Of a stretch of DNA of 64,000 nt, positions 45,339 to 54,443 are shown one piece after another. Every line of letters starts with the position of its first letter. Position 1 is the stretch's first letter. The notes under the pieces are model-generated. The model saw nothing but the letters and a program-made list of their open reading frames with translations, made no database searches and had not been told where the DNA came from. The stretch comes from Paraburkholderia bannensis (GTDB taxonomy: Bacteria > Pseudomonadota > Gammaproteobacteria > Burkholderiales > Burkholderiaceae), in the NCBI RefSeq assembly GCF_014200455.1, contig NZ_JACHBW010000011.1, positions 186,001 through 250,000 on the forward strand, written 5' to 3'. The translations under genes and the position numbers were made by a program.

Positions 45339-46098
45339 TTACGGCTCCGGCGAAGGGGCGCGGCAACAGGGTGGGCCGCGGATGATTCAGATGCTCGACG
45401 CCTCTAATAACGGCGCGTTGCATTGTAACTTGAGCCCTTTTTGACGGGCACCCTGGTGGCCTCCTGCGCGTCTGGCGCATCTGCATTCCGGCGCAAATCC
45501 ATTCGTCGGAATAAAACACTTTGGATTCGAAAGAAAAACGTTTGCGCATGCCTGAATGAATAAATGATTCGCCCCAAACCGCGCAGGTTTTTCAAAAAAA
45601 CGACACGCGCCCATTCCGATTTCCACGCGCTGAAATTACGCACGGTGACGCGTCGTGACGAATTGGATACACATACCAGTCTTTTTATCGAAGCCTCCAA
45701 TTGAGCTAAGCAAAACACATAAGTCGCTGGTAAGATGAGCGCGAATATTGGATGGCAGCGTGCTGCTCCGGAATATCGGCCCGAATCCAGACCGCTCGGG
45801 TTGCCGGATAGAACAGCATGCGCCATCGGCCATCGGGGAAAGGCCATCCGCCCGTATGGGAGAACACAAGGCGCACCATCAAGAAGAGTGCGCCCGTTCG
45901 CACCATACATCCGAGCGCAAGTCGTTCAGGCTCAAGCCGTGTCGTGCAGGCGAAACGCCCTGCCACCGCTTGCGGCTTCTGGCGATTGCTTCGCGCAGAC
46001 GTACTCCCCATGCACCACTTGAGCCCCGGCTGCGTTTTCGTTGCCGGGCCCGATGAACGCTGTCGAGTCGTTAGCTGCACGAACCAGCCGAAGCTGCC
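45339..46098. other. Long intergenic region upstream of the initiating transferase
   Basis: 760 bases between the secreted-protein gene (minus) and the WcaJ-type gene (plus). The part 45480-45740 is AT-rich. It holds the AACGTTTGC motif at 45537-45545 that recurs in the cluster. The minus-strand frames crossing it lack codon bias and ribosome sites, so I see no gene. Confidence 0.5.
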
Positions 46099-47511
46099 AT
46101 GTCCACCCAGTCTAGCCACCATCATCGCCTCTTCATGGCGCTGGCCGGCGGCCTAAGCGCGACCCTCAATGCGGGCGCCTTGCTCGCCTTGTTGCCGCCG
46201 CACATTGCTGGCGGCGAGCTGCTTTATTTGCGCGTGCTTGCGGGCCTGCTGGCCGTTGTTGCGTTTATTCTGTTCGCGCGCTTTCATCTGCTGTCCAGCG
46301 CGCGCGATCTGTGGTGGATGCTCGGCCGCGGCGCACTGCGCTGGACGCGCCTGTTCGCGGCAATCGCGTTGCTTGCGCTTCTTGCGCGCCCGGGCGGCGA
46401 AAACGGTCTCGTGCTGCTCGCCAAATGGGCGGTGATTGCGTTGCCCCTGCAACTGGTCGGTCTCGCGGTGCTGCGCGGCGTGGCCCACAGCATCAACAAT
46501 GCGCCCGGCAACCAGCGCGACGCCGTGTTCTTCGGCATGGGCAGCGAAGCGCGCAAGCTGAACCTGCGCCTGCGCCGCTCGCCGATTCTCGGCGTGCGCG
46601 TAATCGGCTATTACAACGACGCGCCCGTGGTGCCGCGCGCCGGCGAAACGCTGCCGCCGTATCTGGGCCGCTTCGCCGACGCCACCGCCCGCATCCAGGC
46701 CAACGATTTCGAAGTGGTATTTATCGCCACCGGCAAGCTCGACGCCGAAAACATCACCAACGAGATCGTCCAGCAACTTTACGATTCGACGGCGGCGATC
46801 TACTTCGTGCCCGAATCGCGCTTTGTCGAAGATCTCGCGACGTACAGCACGGATCTGGCGGGCGTACCGCTGCTCGCCCTGCACGACATGCCGATCCTCG
46901 GCCTCTCGCGCCTGCTCAAGCGCGCGGTCGACCTCATCGGCGCCTTCGTCATGTTGCTGTTGCTCTCGCCGGTCATGATCGTCATCGCGATCCTGATCCG
47001 CCTCGATTCGCCGGGCCCGATCCTGTTCCGTCAGTTGCGCTACGGCGAACGCGGCGAGCCGATCGTGGTGCACAAGTTCCGCTCGATGCGCGCCTTCACG
47101 CACGACGAAGAAGCGGCCAACCAGGGGGTTGTGCAGCAGGCCGTCGCGGGCGACGACCGTATCACCTCGGTCGGCCGGTTTCTGCGCCGCAGCTCGCTGG
47201 ACGAGCTGCCGCAATTCCTCAACGTGCTGGGCGGTTCGATGAGTCTGGTGGGCCCGCGCCCGCATGCGGCCGAGCACAACGAACTGTATCGACGCCTGAT
47301 TCCCGGCTATATGCTGCGCCATAGCGTCAAGCCTGGCATCACCGGCTGGGCGCAGATCAATGGCCTGCGCGGCATCACCGATACGCCCGACAAGATGCAG
47401 CGCCGCGTCGAATACGACCGTTACTACATCACGCACTGGTCGCTGTGGCTCGATCTGCAGATCCTGATGCGCACGATTCCCGAGATCATCTCCGGACGCA
47501 ACGCCATCTGA
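46099..47511 (+). CDS. Undecaprenyl-phosphate sugar phosphotransferase (WcaJ type)
   Basis: A 470-residue polyprenyl glycosylphosphotransferase that starts exopolysaccharide repeat-unit assembly by moving a sugar-1-phosphate, usually glucose, to undecaprenyl phosphate. It has four N-terminal helices (residues 10-130), a CoA-binding-like/Rossmann domain (RDAVFFGMGSEARKL), a fifth helix (IGAFVMLLLLSPVMIVIAIL), and the conserved catalytic domain (VHKFRSMR, LRRSSLDELPQFLNVL, MSLVGPRPHA, YMLRHSVKPGITGWAQINGL). An intrinsic terminator follows at 47560. It opens the exopolysaccharide locus. Confidence 0.94.
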   Translation: MSTQSSHHHRLFMALAGGLSATLNAGALLALLPPHIAGGELLYLRVLAGLLAVVAFILFARFHLLSSARDLWWMLGRGALRWTRLFAAIALLALLARPGGENGLVLLAKWAVIALPLQLVGLAVLRGVAHSINNAPGNQRDAVFFGMGSEARKLNLRLRRSPILGVRVIGYYNDAPVVPRAGETLPPYLGRFADATARIQANDFEVVFIATGKLDAENITNEIVQQLYDSTAAIYFVPESRFVEDLATYSTDLAGVPLLALHDMPILGLSRLLKRAVDLIGAFVMLLLLSPVMIVIAILIRLDSPGPILFRQLRYGERGEPIVVHKFRSMRAFTHDEEAANQGVVQQAVAGDDRITSVGRFLRRSSLDELPQFLNVLGGSMSLVGPRPHAAEHNELYRRLIPGYMLRHSVKPGITGWAQINGLRGITDTPDKMQRRVEYDRYYITHWSLWLDLQILMRTIPEIISGRNAI

Positions 47512-47559
47512 CGAACGGAACGAGGCCTTAAATTCGGCCTCAAACACGGCCTCAAATGC

Positions 47560-47596
47560 AAAACGCCGGTCCCTGAAAAGGCACCGGCGTTTTTTT
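47560..47596 (+). terminator. Intrinsic terminator, bidirectional
   Basis: An 11-base stem (AAAACGCCGGT 47560-47570 with its complement 47583-47593), a 12-base loop, then T to 47596. A run of A precedes it, so it also suits the convergent WecG-type gene. Confidence 0.85.
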
Positions 47597-47624
47597 GTGA
47601 GCAGTTTTTTGGAGCGACCCGCGA

Positions 47625-48437
47625 TTACGAACGGCTCAGACGCCATTGACGCCAGCAGATGCGGAGAAAGCGGCGGTCGTCGACCAGATAGCGGCGCCAC
47701 AGACGCGCCGGGTCCTGCAGGATACGCCAGCACCATTCGACGCCCGTACGCTGCATCCAGACCGGTGCGCGCCTTTGCAGACCAGCGGCGAATTCGATCG
47801 CCGCGCCTGCGCACAGCATCAGGCCGCCCGGCATCGACGCCGCGTGACGCAGGGCCCAACGCTCCTGCTTCGGCATGCCGATGCACACGAAAATGATATC
47901 GGGCGCCATCTCGCGCACCCGTTGTGCGATCGCATCGCCTTCTGCGCCAGTCGGATCGAAATTCATCGACGGCGCGATGACTTCCATTTCGAGGCCCGGA
48001 TAATGCGCGGCGATACCGTCGATCAGCGTCTGCTCGTGACCGGGCATACCACCTACGACGACGACTTTCCAGCCATTCACGCGCGCACGTTCGCACAAGC
48101 CCGGCAGCAGGTCCGCACCCGTCACGCGGCCCGGCAACGGCATGCCGAACATGCGGCTCGCCCACACCACGGGCATGCCGTCGGCGAACAGAAAGTCGGC
48201 GGTACGATACAGCGTCTTGAGTTCGGGTTGCCGGTCGAGCCGCACGAGGTGGTCGACATTCGGCGTCACCGCCACGCGCGCGCGGCCATCGCGTTTGAGC
48301 GCAGCCTCACACAGCACGTCGAGCGCGGTGTCGAACGAAACCGCAGCGATATCGAGTCCGAACAACGCGATACTGGGCAGGCAACCCGCCCGCGCGGCCG
48401 CCTCGGGCGCCGCCGTCTGATAGAGCGCAGTGCTCAT
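47625..48437 (-). CDS. WecG/TagA/CpsF family glycosyltransferase
   Basis: A 270-residue GT26-family enzyme. Motifs visible are VTPNVDHLVRLDR, ADFLFADGMPVVWASR (with the acceptor-site Asp) and DIIFVCIGMPKQERWAL, plus the C-terminal aromatic/basic tail WCWRILQDPARLWRRYL that docks on the membrane. GT26 enzymes add N-acetylmannosamine(uronic acid) or related sugars to lipid-linked intermediates. It probably adds the second sugar after the WcaJ-type enzyme. The frame continues upstream of the ATG at 48437, but that part is not homologous. It is convergent with the WcaJ-type gene. Confidence 0.9.
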   Translation of the reverse strand: MSTALYQTAAPEAAARAGCLPSIALFGLDIAAVSFDTALDVLCEAALKRDGRARVAVTPNVDHLVRLDRQPELKTLYRTADFLFADGMPVVWASRMFGMPLPGRVTGADLLPGLCERARVNGWKVVVVGGMPGHEQTLIDGIAAHYPGLEMEVIAPSMNFDPTGAEGDAIAQRVREMAPDIIFVCIGMPKQERWALRHAASMPGGLMLCAGAAIEFAAGLQRRAPVWMQRTGVEWCWRILQDPARLWRRYLVDDRRFLRICWRQWRLSRS

Positions 48438-49104
48438 TGTTTTTGCAACCCCGACTTCCCGCCTGGATGCGACGCGCACGCGCGCCCGCCAAGCGGGCTC
48501 ACGACTTGAGGCGCGATTCGTCCGACGTGATGTTGTTTGGTCTCCTGGCGATGCCAAGAAGCGTCTGGTTTTTATTCGCAGAAAATCTGCAAACGAATAG
48601 TACCAGCGCATCTCAAAATACGCGCGGCCTGTCGTGTTTTTTCAACGACAAACTCAAAAGAAATGATCGGCGCGCGCGATGAAACATGACGGGACATATT
48701 TCAATTCGTCAGATGAAACACAAGAAGCGCCCAGCAATCGTTCTGTGCTCGCAACGGTAAATACGCAAAAACCCCTGAAAAACCAGTGTAACCGTCGTAT
48801 GCGCAGCACGAATCGGCTAACGTCGCAGCGGTCGGGAAATGTACTGAAAGGGAATTTCCTTATAGCGTCGGCAACACGCAAACGATTGGCGCGATTTAAA
48901 ACACGGAGCGGCGCGAGGCGAGTCCGGCAATATCGACCGAGTCGCTTTAATATCCGAAGAAAATAAACTCGCTAACGTTTGCGCGCGCAATAAATCCGCT
49001 GTTTTTCTTTTGCGCGCACTTCAATTGTCGCCCCGTTTCGCGGCGCGACAAATCGGGACATAGCGCGATGCAGCGCCCGATTGCACCGCTACTCCGGCAA
49101 CCGA
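48438..49104. other. AT-rich spacer inside the exopolysaccharide cluster
   Basis: 667 bases between WecG-type and Wzx genes on the same strand. It carries two copies of the GCAAACG(A/T)T motif (48878-48886 and, inverted, 48974-48982), a 12-base palindrome TTGCGCGCGCAA at 48979-48990, and a hairpin at 49025-49051. No protein gene is evident. It should contain the promoter of the WecG-type gene. Confidence 0.5.
49025..49051 (-). terminator. Hairpin downstream of wzx
   Basis: TTGTCGC (49025-49031) and GCGACAA (49045-49051), with further imperfect pairing in the GC-rich interior, form a stem 53 bases past the Wzx stop. There is no long T tract. Confidence 0.45.
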
Positions 49105-50457
49105 TCAGGGGTTGATGGCGGGTTTCAGCCGGGCGCTGAGCTTGCGCCACAGCGCCGCAAGCGGCGCGACACCCAGCAGCCGGTGTGCGGCCCATGCGGC
49201 GATCGCGCCATTGACGGCGAGCGCAAGCGACGCTGCAGCCGCCGCGCCCACGCCGCCGCCCAGCGGCGCGAGCACCGCAAGACCTATCAGTAGCACCGCC
49301 ACCGAATAGATGTTGATGCGGTACAGCACGGACGTGTGCGCCGTCATGCCGAGCAACTCGGGCATCGCGGTGAAGCAGGCCGCCGCCAGTTGGCCGAGTG
49401 CGAGCACGCGCAGCGCGCTGGCGCCCGCGCCGTAACCTGCGCCGAACAGCGCAAGCAGGCGCTCCGGAAACACCAGCATGCAGGCCGTGAACGGCAACGC
49501 GAGGCACAGCACGATCCCCACCGCCTGCGCCGCGCTACGCTGCAGGCCTTCGATATCGTGGCGCGCGTAGAGGCTCGCGAAGCGGGGCGCAGCCATGCCC
49601 GTCACGCCGCTGATCAACAGGTTGACGACCAGCGCGAGCCGCCATGCGAGTGAGAACAGCCCCGTCTCGCGTGACGTCGCGACGATGCCCAGCACGATGG
49701 CGGGTGCGGACGTGATCAACAGCTTGGTGAATTCCAGTGCAAACAGCGACAGCCCTGGCTTGACGAGGTGCGCAGCATCGCTGGCCGATACGCTGCCCGC
49801 GGGCACGACAGCAAGCGCGCGCTTGAGCAGCACCGCCCCCACCAGCGCAGTCAAGGCAAAGCTGGCCGCAATCAACATCAGTGCGTGCGCAACGTTCAAG
49901 ACGCCCAGAAGTTGAAGCGGAATTGCCACCACGCAGAAAATCGCCGGCCACAGCCACGAATAGATCATCTGGCTCAAGCCCACGCGCTGCAGCCCCGCCA
50001 GCGCTCCGGCAAACGCACCGCCCACGTTTTGCGGCACGAACACCAGCGAGCCCAGCACGAGCGGCCAGGCCAGATCGGGCTTCTTCAGCACATGCTGCGC
50101 GAGCAGCGCTGAGCTTGCCGCCAGCAACACCGACACGGCCACCGACGCCAGCACGATCAGCGTCAGCGCCCGGCGGATCGCGGGACGCACGGCGTGAGCG
50201 CGGCCCGATGCCATGTCCATGGCGATCTGGCGCGTGAGCGCCTGATCGATGCTCAGACGCCCGAAACCCGCCAGCGCCACCATCGTGCTGAACACGATAT
50301 AGAAGTTGCCGGCCTGGGTCACACCCAGCGCGGCGGCGACCAGCAGATGGAAACCGTAGCGGCTGGGCAGGTCCATCAGCCGCACGCCCAGGCTGATCAG
50401 CGAGCCGCGGACGATCGAAGCGCCGCTCGATGCGGGCGCGGTTTGGATGTCGCTCAC
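49105..50457 (-). CDS. Polysaccharide flippase, Wzx type
   Basis: A membrane protein of about 450 residues of the MOP superfamily with 12-14 helices. The N-terminus (IVRGSLISLGVRLMDLPSRY) and repeated amphipathic helices (LSIDQALTRQIAMDMASG, FGRLSID) fit Wzx flippases, which turn lipid-linked repeat units to the periplasm. A GTG (50457) giving MSDIQTAPASS was preferred over a TTG at 50478; neither has a strong ribosome site. It is the fourth gene of a minus-strand series Wza, Wzy, GH44-like, Wzx. Confidence 0.88.
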   Translation of the reverse strand: MSDIQTAPASSGASIVRGSLISLGVRLMDLPSRYGFHLLVAAALGVTQAGNFYIVFSTMVALAGFGRLSIDQALTRQIAMDMASGRAHAVRPAIRRALTLIVLASVAVSVLLAASSALLAQHVLKKPDLAWPLVLGSLVFVPQNVGGAFAGALAGLQRVGLSQMIYSWLWPAIFCVVAIPLQLLGVLNVAHALMLIAASFALTALVGAVLLKRALAVVPAGSVSASDAAHLVKPGLSLFALEFTKLLITSAPAIVLGIVATSRETGLFSLAWRLALVVNLLISGVTGMAAPRFASLYARHDIEGLQRSAAQAVGIVLCLALPFTACMLVFPERLLALFGAGYGAGASALRVLALGQLAAACFTAMPELLGMTAHTSVLYRINIYSVAVLLIGLAVLAPLGGGVGAAAAASLALAVNGAIAAWAAHRLLGVAPLAALWRKLSARLKPAINP

Positions 50458-50518
50458 GTGCGGTTTTTCCGGTGGCAAGGATCGTAAAAGGTCAAAGTGA
50501 ACAGGCAGGAACAGAACA

Positions 50519-52186
50519 TCAGGACGCCGCGCCGCTCAGCACGAATAGGGTCACGCTTTGCGGCGGCAGCGTCGCGTGCAGCATGCCATGGGTGTAATTC
50601 ACGTCCTGCCCGCGCGCGAGCTGGTTGTTCGCGAGCTGCCAGCTCTGCGCCACGCCGTTTGCCGCGAAGTGAGCGATCGAAATCGCGGTTTCGGCGGAAT
50701 GATCCAGTTGCTTGTTGACGACGACCAGGGTGAGCGCGTGATCGCTGCGCAAGGCCGCGAACGCCGCGACCGTATCCGGGTCGGGCACGTTTGCGGCAAC
50801 GCTGGTCGCGCCAAACGCCCCGCCCTTGCCGTCATAGTTGCGATAGAGCTTGATCGCCTTGTAGACCGGCATCGACGCATCGATCGTGCCCCAGCGCGTG
50901 GCGATATCGAGCCCTTCGCGCCCGAAGATGCCGAGCAGATCCGCTTGCGCGGTCGCACCGCTCATGAGGGTCTCGCCGCCCCAGTTGTATTCGGTCAGCG
51001 CGATCGGCGTGCCTGGGTAGTAGTACGTATCGACCCAATGGCGCATCAGCGGAATCAAGGCCACGACGCTGTTGATCCACGTGGGGTCCGTGTAGTGCGG
51101 GTCCCATAGATCGCGCGTCGAACGGTTTCGCCTGAGCGCGAGCTCGTTCGCATCCGGCGACGCGTTGGCACCGTTGCCATCCGCGTATTCGCCGCCTTGT
51201 GGATAAAAGTGCAGGCTGAATACATCGACGGGATGCCCTGCCGCCTTCCATTGCGACAGCAGCCACGGCACATAGTCCATGCCCTGGGTCTCGTTTTCGC
51301 GGTCGGGCGCGTGATCGTAACCGTGCGCGGCGGCATTCTGCTGATCGAAACCGCTATGGAAGTAGCCGGCCCAGCCCCACTCCTCCGGCGCCAGCACCTT
51401 CGCATGCGGGTCAGCCGCCTTCACGGCACGCGAATATGTCACGACCTTGTCGGCGACTTCACGCGCGTGCGCGCCCGTCGGATGCACGTCGCGATGGACC
51501 TCGTGCCAAAGGCTGGGCTCGTTATCCATCGCGTAATAACGCACGCCGCCCGCATTGGCGCTACCAAATTGCGCGACCAGCGCGGCCACGCGCGCCTGCT
51601 CATTCTGCGCATCGTCGGGCACGGTTGCGTCGTTGGGATCGTTGCCCGTGATCGGCACGTCGCCCATGGCCATGCCATTGCCCGCGTCGGTCAGGCCGTC
51701 GACGTCGTGGTTGGGCTGCGGACCATATCTGGCAATCGAGAAGCTCGCCAGCGACTGACGCTGCGGGCCGAGTTTCGCCACCCGTCCGAGCATCGGAATG
51801 GTCACGATGGGCGTGGCGCCGCCCGCCTGGGTCAGCGTCACGAAGCGATCGCCGAACTGGTCGTTGATATCGGTCGTGCTCACGCCGACGCTTTCGAAAT
51901 ACCAGTCCTTGCCCGCATTGCGCGCGTCGAGCCGCCAGTTATAGGCCGACGCGCTATTGCCGCCCGAACGGTTGATCGGCACGCGCAGATCGCGCAGCGT
52001 TGCCGTGTTACCAAAGTTGATGCCGTAGATCAGCGGGCTGATGGGATGGCGGTTCGCCGCCGCATCCACGGCAATGGCGACCGGCGCAGTGCCGGAGGTC
52101 GCTTCGGTGCACGAGGCCAGGCCCGCAATCAGCAACGCGGCCGCGAGCGGCGCGATGAGGGTTCTAGGGCGTCGCGTGCGCGGCAT
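50519..52186 (-). CDS. GH44-like secreted glycoside hydrolase lipoprotein
   Basis: A 555-residue protein with a lipoprotein signal (LIAPLAAALLIAGLASC, lipid attachment at Cys). The catalytic TIM barrel resembles family GH44: general acid/base Glu in YYAMDNEPSLWHEVHRD and nucleophile Glu in PIALTEYNWGGE, plus the N-terminal HPISPLIYGINFG strand and a terminal beta domain. GH44 enzymes are endo-acting beta-1,4-glucanases/xyloglucanases. I chose the ATG at 52186 (GGAG 6 bases upstream); it overlaps the Wzy gene by 23 bases. Being inside the assembly operon, it probably trims, releases or edits the strain's own exopolysaccharide. Specificity is inference. Confidence 0.82.
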   Translation of the reverse strand: MPRTRRPRTLIAPLAAALLIAGLASCTEATSGTAPVAIAVDAAANRHPISPLIYGINFGNTATLRDLRVPINRSGGNSASAYNWRLDARNAGKDWYFESVGVSTTDINDQFGDRFVTLTQAGGATPIVTIPMLGRVAKLGPQRQSLASFSIARYGPQPNHDVDGLTDAGNGMAMGDVPITGNDPNDATVPDDAQNEQARVAALVAQFGSANAGGVRYYAMDNEPSLWHEVHRDVHPTGAHAREVADKVVTYSRAVKAADPHAKVLAPEEWGWAGYFHSGFDQQNAAAHGYDHAPDRENETQGMDYVPWLLSQWKAAGHPVDVFSLHFYPQGGEYADGNGANASPDANELALRRNRSTRDLWDPHYTDPTWINSVVALIPLMRHWVDTYYYPGTPIALTEYNWGGETLMSGATAQADLLGIFGREGLDIATRWGTIDASMPVYKAIKLYRNYDGKGGAFGATSVAANVPDPDTVAAFAALRSDHALTLVVVNKQLDHSAETAISIAHFAANGVAQSWQLANNQLARGQDVNYTHGMLHATLPPQSVTLFVLSGAAS

Positions 52187-53474
52187 GGTCGCTCCGGGAA
52201 TCGGCGTCATGAACAGGAATGGCTTGATCGCCGTCTTCATTCAGATTGCCCGCGTGCCAGACATAGACGAATACCGCGAGAATCACCGCGGTTTCGCCAG
52301 GCGTGAGCGTGGGCGGATAGAAGAACGAAATCACCAGGATATAGATGAGGTAATCGAACAGCGCGCCGAGAAAATCGTCCTCCACCTTCGCGCGCAGACG
52401 CCGGTAGAGCAAGAGTCCGCGCAGCTGGAACAACAGCAGGATCGCCGCGCCGATAACGCCGTACTCGAACACGATGCCCAGCCACGTGATGTCGGCCAGA
52501 AAAAAGAAATGGTGAAAATAGTCGATCAGGCTGTCGCTGCTCGTGGGGCTGATGGTGCCCACGCCAAACAGCCAGCGCAGGGGATCGCTGCCGAGAAAAC
52601 CCGAAGCGAGCTGGATCGAAATACGCCGTGTGTCGAAGCCGTTTTCCGAACTCAGATTGAAGGTGGTCGCCAGATAGCCCGCCGAGAAAACGCCCACGAG
52701 CGCGAACGGCGCGCACACCAGCAGGCCAAGACGCGCCATCGGCCGCGCCCAGACGAAGGCATTGATGAGCAGCACGCCCATGATGCCGATAATCATCGCG
52801 CGCGTTTTGACGATCAGCAGCGTCACGGCGAACGCCACTGCCACGCCGAAAAAATAACCCAGATGCCGCTCGAAGAATGTGCGCCGGTAGCAGAAAAACA
52901 GCAGGATGATCGGGAAGTACATCGACATGCGAATGCGATGCCCGCGCGAATCGTTGGTGAAAAAGGACGCCTGCCCGACCACATAGCTGCCGCTGTACCA
53001 GCTGTCGGGCACGATGGCCGCCATCACGATCAGCGCGCAGATCACGATCACGCCCGCGACGATGAAACTGCGTTCGAGTTCGTGCAGCGTCGGTTCGAGT
53101 GTCAGCAGCAGCGCGAGGAAGGAAAAAAAATACAGTAAGGGCAGGAGTTTCACCTGCGCGGTAATACTGGTGAAAAAGCCTTCGTGGAAATAAAACATCG
53201 CGGCGAAACTCGGAAACAGCACGAGCCACGCGAAGCTGATGAGAATCTGCCGTGTCACCGGAAAGCGCGGATAGCCCGCAAGCCGGAAAGCGGCGGGCAG
53301 CGACAGGACCGGAAACGCCTTCGACAATGCCCACAACGGCGCGAGCGCGCTGATGTAGTGGAAGGTCTGGCCGAACAGCGGCAGCAGCGCGAGCAGCCAT
53401 AGCATGACGCGCGCTCTCGCCGGTTCGGCGGAAAAGACCGGGGAGAGCGCGGCCTTCGAAGAGGCGGTTTCCAT
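52164..53474 (-). CDS. O-antigen ligase/polymerase-like membrane protein (Wzy type)
   Basis: An integral membrane protein of about 436 residues with 10-12 helices and a large periplasmic loop near residues 310-350 (FGVGTISPTSSDSLIDYFHH). Low conservation, many aromatic residues and the end-to-end helical pattern match Wzy/EpsO-type polymerases, which join repeat units in the periplasm. An ATG at 53474 was chosen; a TTG 9 bases upstream is possible. It overlaps the next gene by 23 bases and follows Wza after 49 bases. Identity rests on topology and context. Confidence 0.75.
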   Translation of the reverse strand: METASSKAALSPVFSAEPARARVMLWLLALLPLFGQTFHYISALAPLWALSKAFPVLSLPAAFRLAGYPRFPVTRQILISFAWLVLFPSFAAMFYFHEGFFTSITAQVKLLPLLYFFSFLALLLTLEPTLHELERSFIVAGVIVICALIVMAAIVPDSWYSGSYVVGQASFFTNDSRGHRIRMSMYFPIILLFFCYRRTFFERHLGYFFGVAVAFAVTLLIVKTRAMIIGIMGVLLINAFVWARPMARLGLLVCAPFALVGVFSAGYLATTFNLSSENGFDTRRISIQLASGFLGSDPLRWLFGVGTISPTSSDSLIDYFHHFFFLADITWLGIVFEYGVIGAAILLLFQLRGLLLYRRLRAKVEDDFLGALFDYLIYILVISFFYPPTLTPGETAVILAVFVYVWHAGNLNEDGDQAIPVHDADSRSDHAAHATP

Positions 53475-53523
53475 TTCGTACAAGGTGTTCTGCCCGGGAA
53501 TGCTTACTGTCCCCTCGATACCG

Positions 53524-54243
53524 TCAATACAGAACGTGATTGTTCGTGATGGAGTAGTCGAGGCTGCGATTGAACGGCAACACCTTGTCGATGTACTGAT
53601 CGACCCACTGATCGACTTCGGCGATCGACGACTTCGGCACGAAGATCGTGTCCGACGACTGCAGCACGACGTCCTGATTCGAATCGCCCTGATGCGTGAG
53701 CGAATCCAGGTTGATCGTGTGCAGCATCGGGCGCCCGTCCGGGCTGCGGCGGATCAGCACGACTTCATTGGTGCGCGCCGTGTCGAGCAATCCTTGCGCG
53801 GCGATTACAGCCTGCAGCACGCTCATGCCCGGACGCAATTCGACTTCGCCGGGTTTGCCCACCTGCCCGCCCACATAGATGTGCGAGGAGGTCTGCGTGA
53901 TGGCCACCGCGGCGTGCGCATTGCCTGTGACGCCGTTGGCGGCGAGCGCCTTGTTGATGTTTTCGCCGAGTTGCGCGACCGACAGGCCCGCGGCCGGCAT
54001 CGTGCCCGCGAACGGCATCGTCAGCGTGCCGTCCGGCGCGACCGGGCCGCGATAGTTGAGCTCGCCATTGAACGGCAGCAAGACGGAAAGTTCGTCGCCG
54101 GGCTGAATGCGGTAGACGGAAGGGGTCGAATCGACCCATTTGGCGAAGCTGGCGCGCTGCTGGTATTGAGGCTGCACCCACGTCTGGGAACAGGCGGTCA
54201 GCGTCAGCAGCACCAGAGCAAGAGCCGGGCGAAAAGTCTTCAT
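53524..54243 (-). CDS. Outer-membrane polysaccharide export protein (Wza/EpsE type)
   Basis: A lipoprotein of about 239 residues with a signal sequence ending LTLTAC. The polysaccharide export domain starts at YRIQPGDELSVLLPFNGELN and contains PVAPDGTLTMPFAG. One SLBB domain (SHIYVGGQVGKPGEVELRPG) and the C-terminal VVLQSSDTIFVPKS follow. It is shorter than E. coli Wza (379 residues) and resembles short export proteins that lack the C-terminal pore helix. I used the ATG at 54243; 54264 is also in frame. It is divergent from the Wzc-like gene and starts the minus-strand assembly operon. Confidence 0.9.
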   Translation of the reverse strand: MKTFRPALALVLLTLTACSQTWVQPQYQQRASFAKWVDSTPSVYRIQPGDELSVLLPFNGELNYRGPVAPDGTLTMPFAGTMPAAGLSVAQLGENINKALAANGVTGNAHAAVAITQTSSHIYVGGQVGKPGEVELRPGMSVLQAVIAAQGLLDTARTNEVVLIRRSPDGRPMLHTINLDSLTHQGDSNQDVVLQSSDTIFVPKSSIAEVDQWVDQYIDKVLPFNRSLDYSITNNHVLY

Positions 54244-54293
54244 CGAGCGTGTAGTGCGTGTCATGGATGGCGCTGACTGGCGATTCCCGCGGC

Positions 54294-54302
54294 GCAAACG
54301 AT
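54294..54302. promoter_or_regulatory. GCAAACGAT motif in the wza/wzc divergent promoter
   Basis: GCAAACGAT, one of five near-identical copies found in intergenic DNA of this cluster (others at 45537, 48878, 48974 and 57826). It lies in the 200-base spacer between the divergent Wza and Wzc-like genes. Binder unknown. Confidence 0.4.
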
Positions 54303-54443
54303 CAAGATCGGATCGACGCCGAAAAGTGTCATCAGGGAACGACAGGGACCGCCCTAAATTTATAGAAATGCAGGCTGAGGCATGTTTTCTTACGTATTAT
54401 ATGCGCCTTCGGTATCTAACTTGTGGGCCGGGAACCACAGCAC

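Noticed and set aside
45404..45910. 168-residue minus-strand frame in the spacer before the exopolysaccharide locus
   Set aside because: No ribosome site, mixed composition unlike local genes, no domain, and it crosses an AT-rich promoter-like zone.
45980..45994. Sigma-54-like -24/-12 element upstream of the WcaJ-type gene
   Set aside because: TGGCGATTGCTTCGC has GG and GC at the right spacing but matches the consensus poorly (no TTGC at -12), so a chance match is as likely.
46153..48165. 670-residue minus-strand frame across the WcaJ-type and WecG-type genes
   Set aside because: It runs through an intrinsic terminator and two verified genes, and shows no domain.
48654..48881. 75-residue minus-strand frame between WecG-type and Wzx genes
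   Set aside because: AT-rich spacer, no ribosome site, and composition unlike neighbouring coding DNA.
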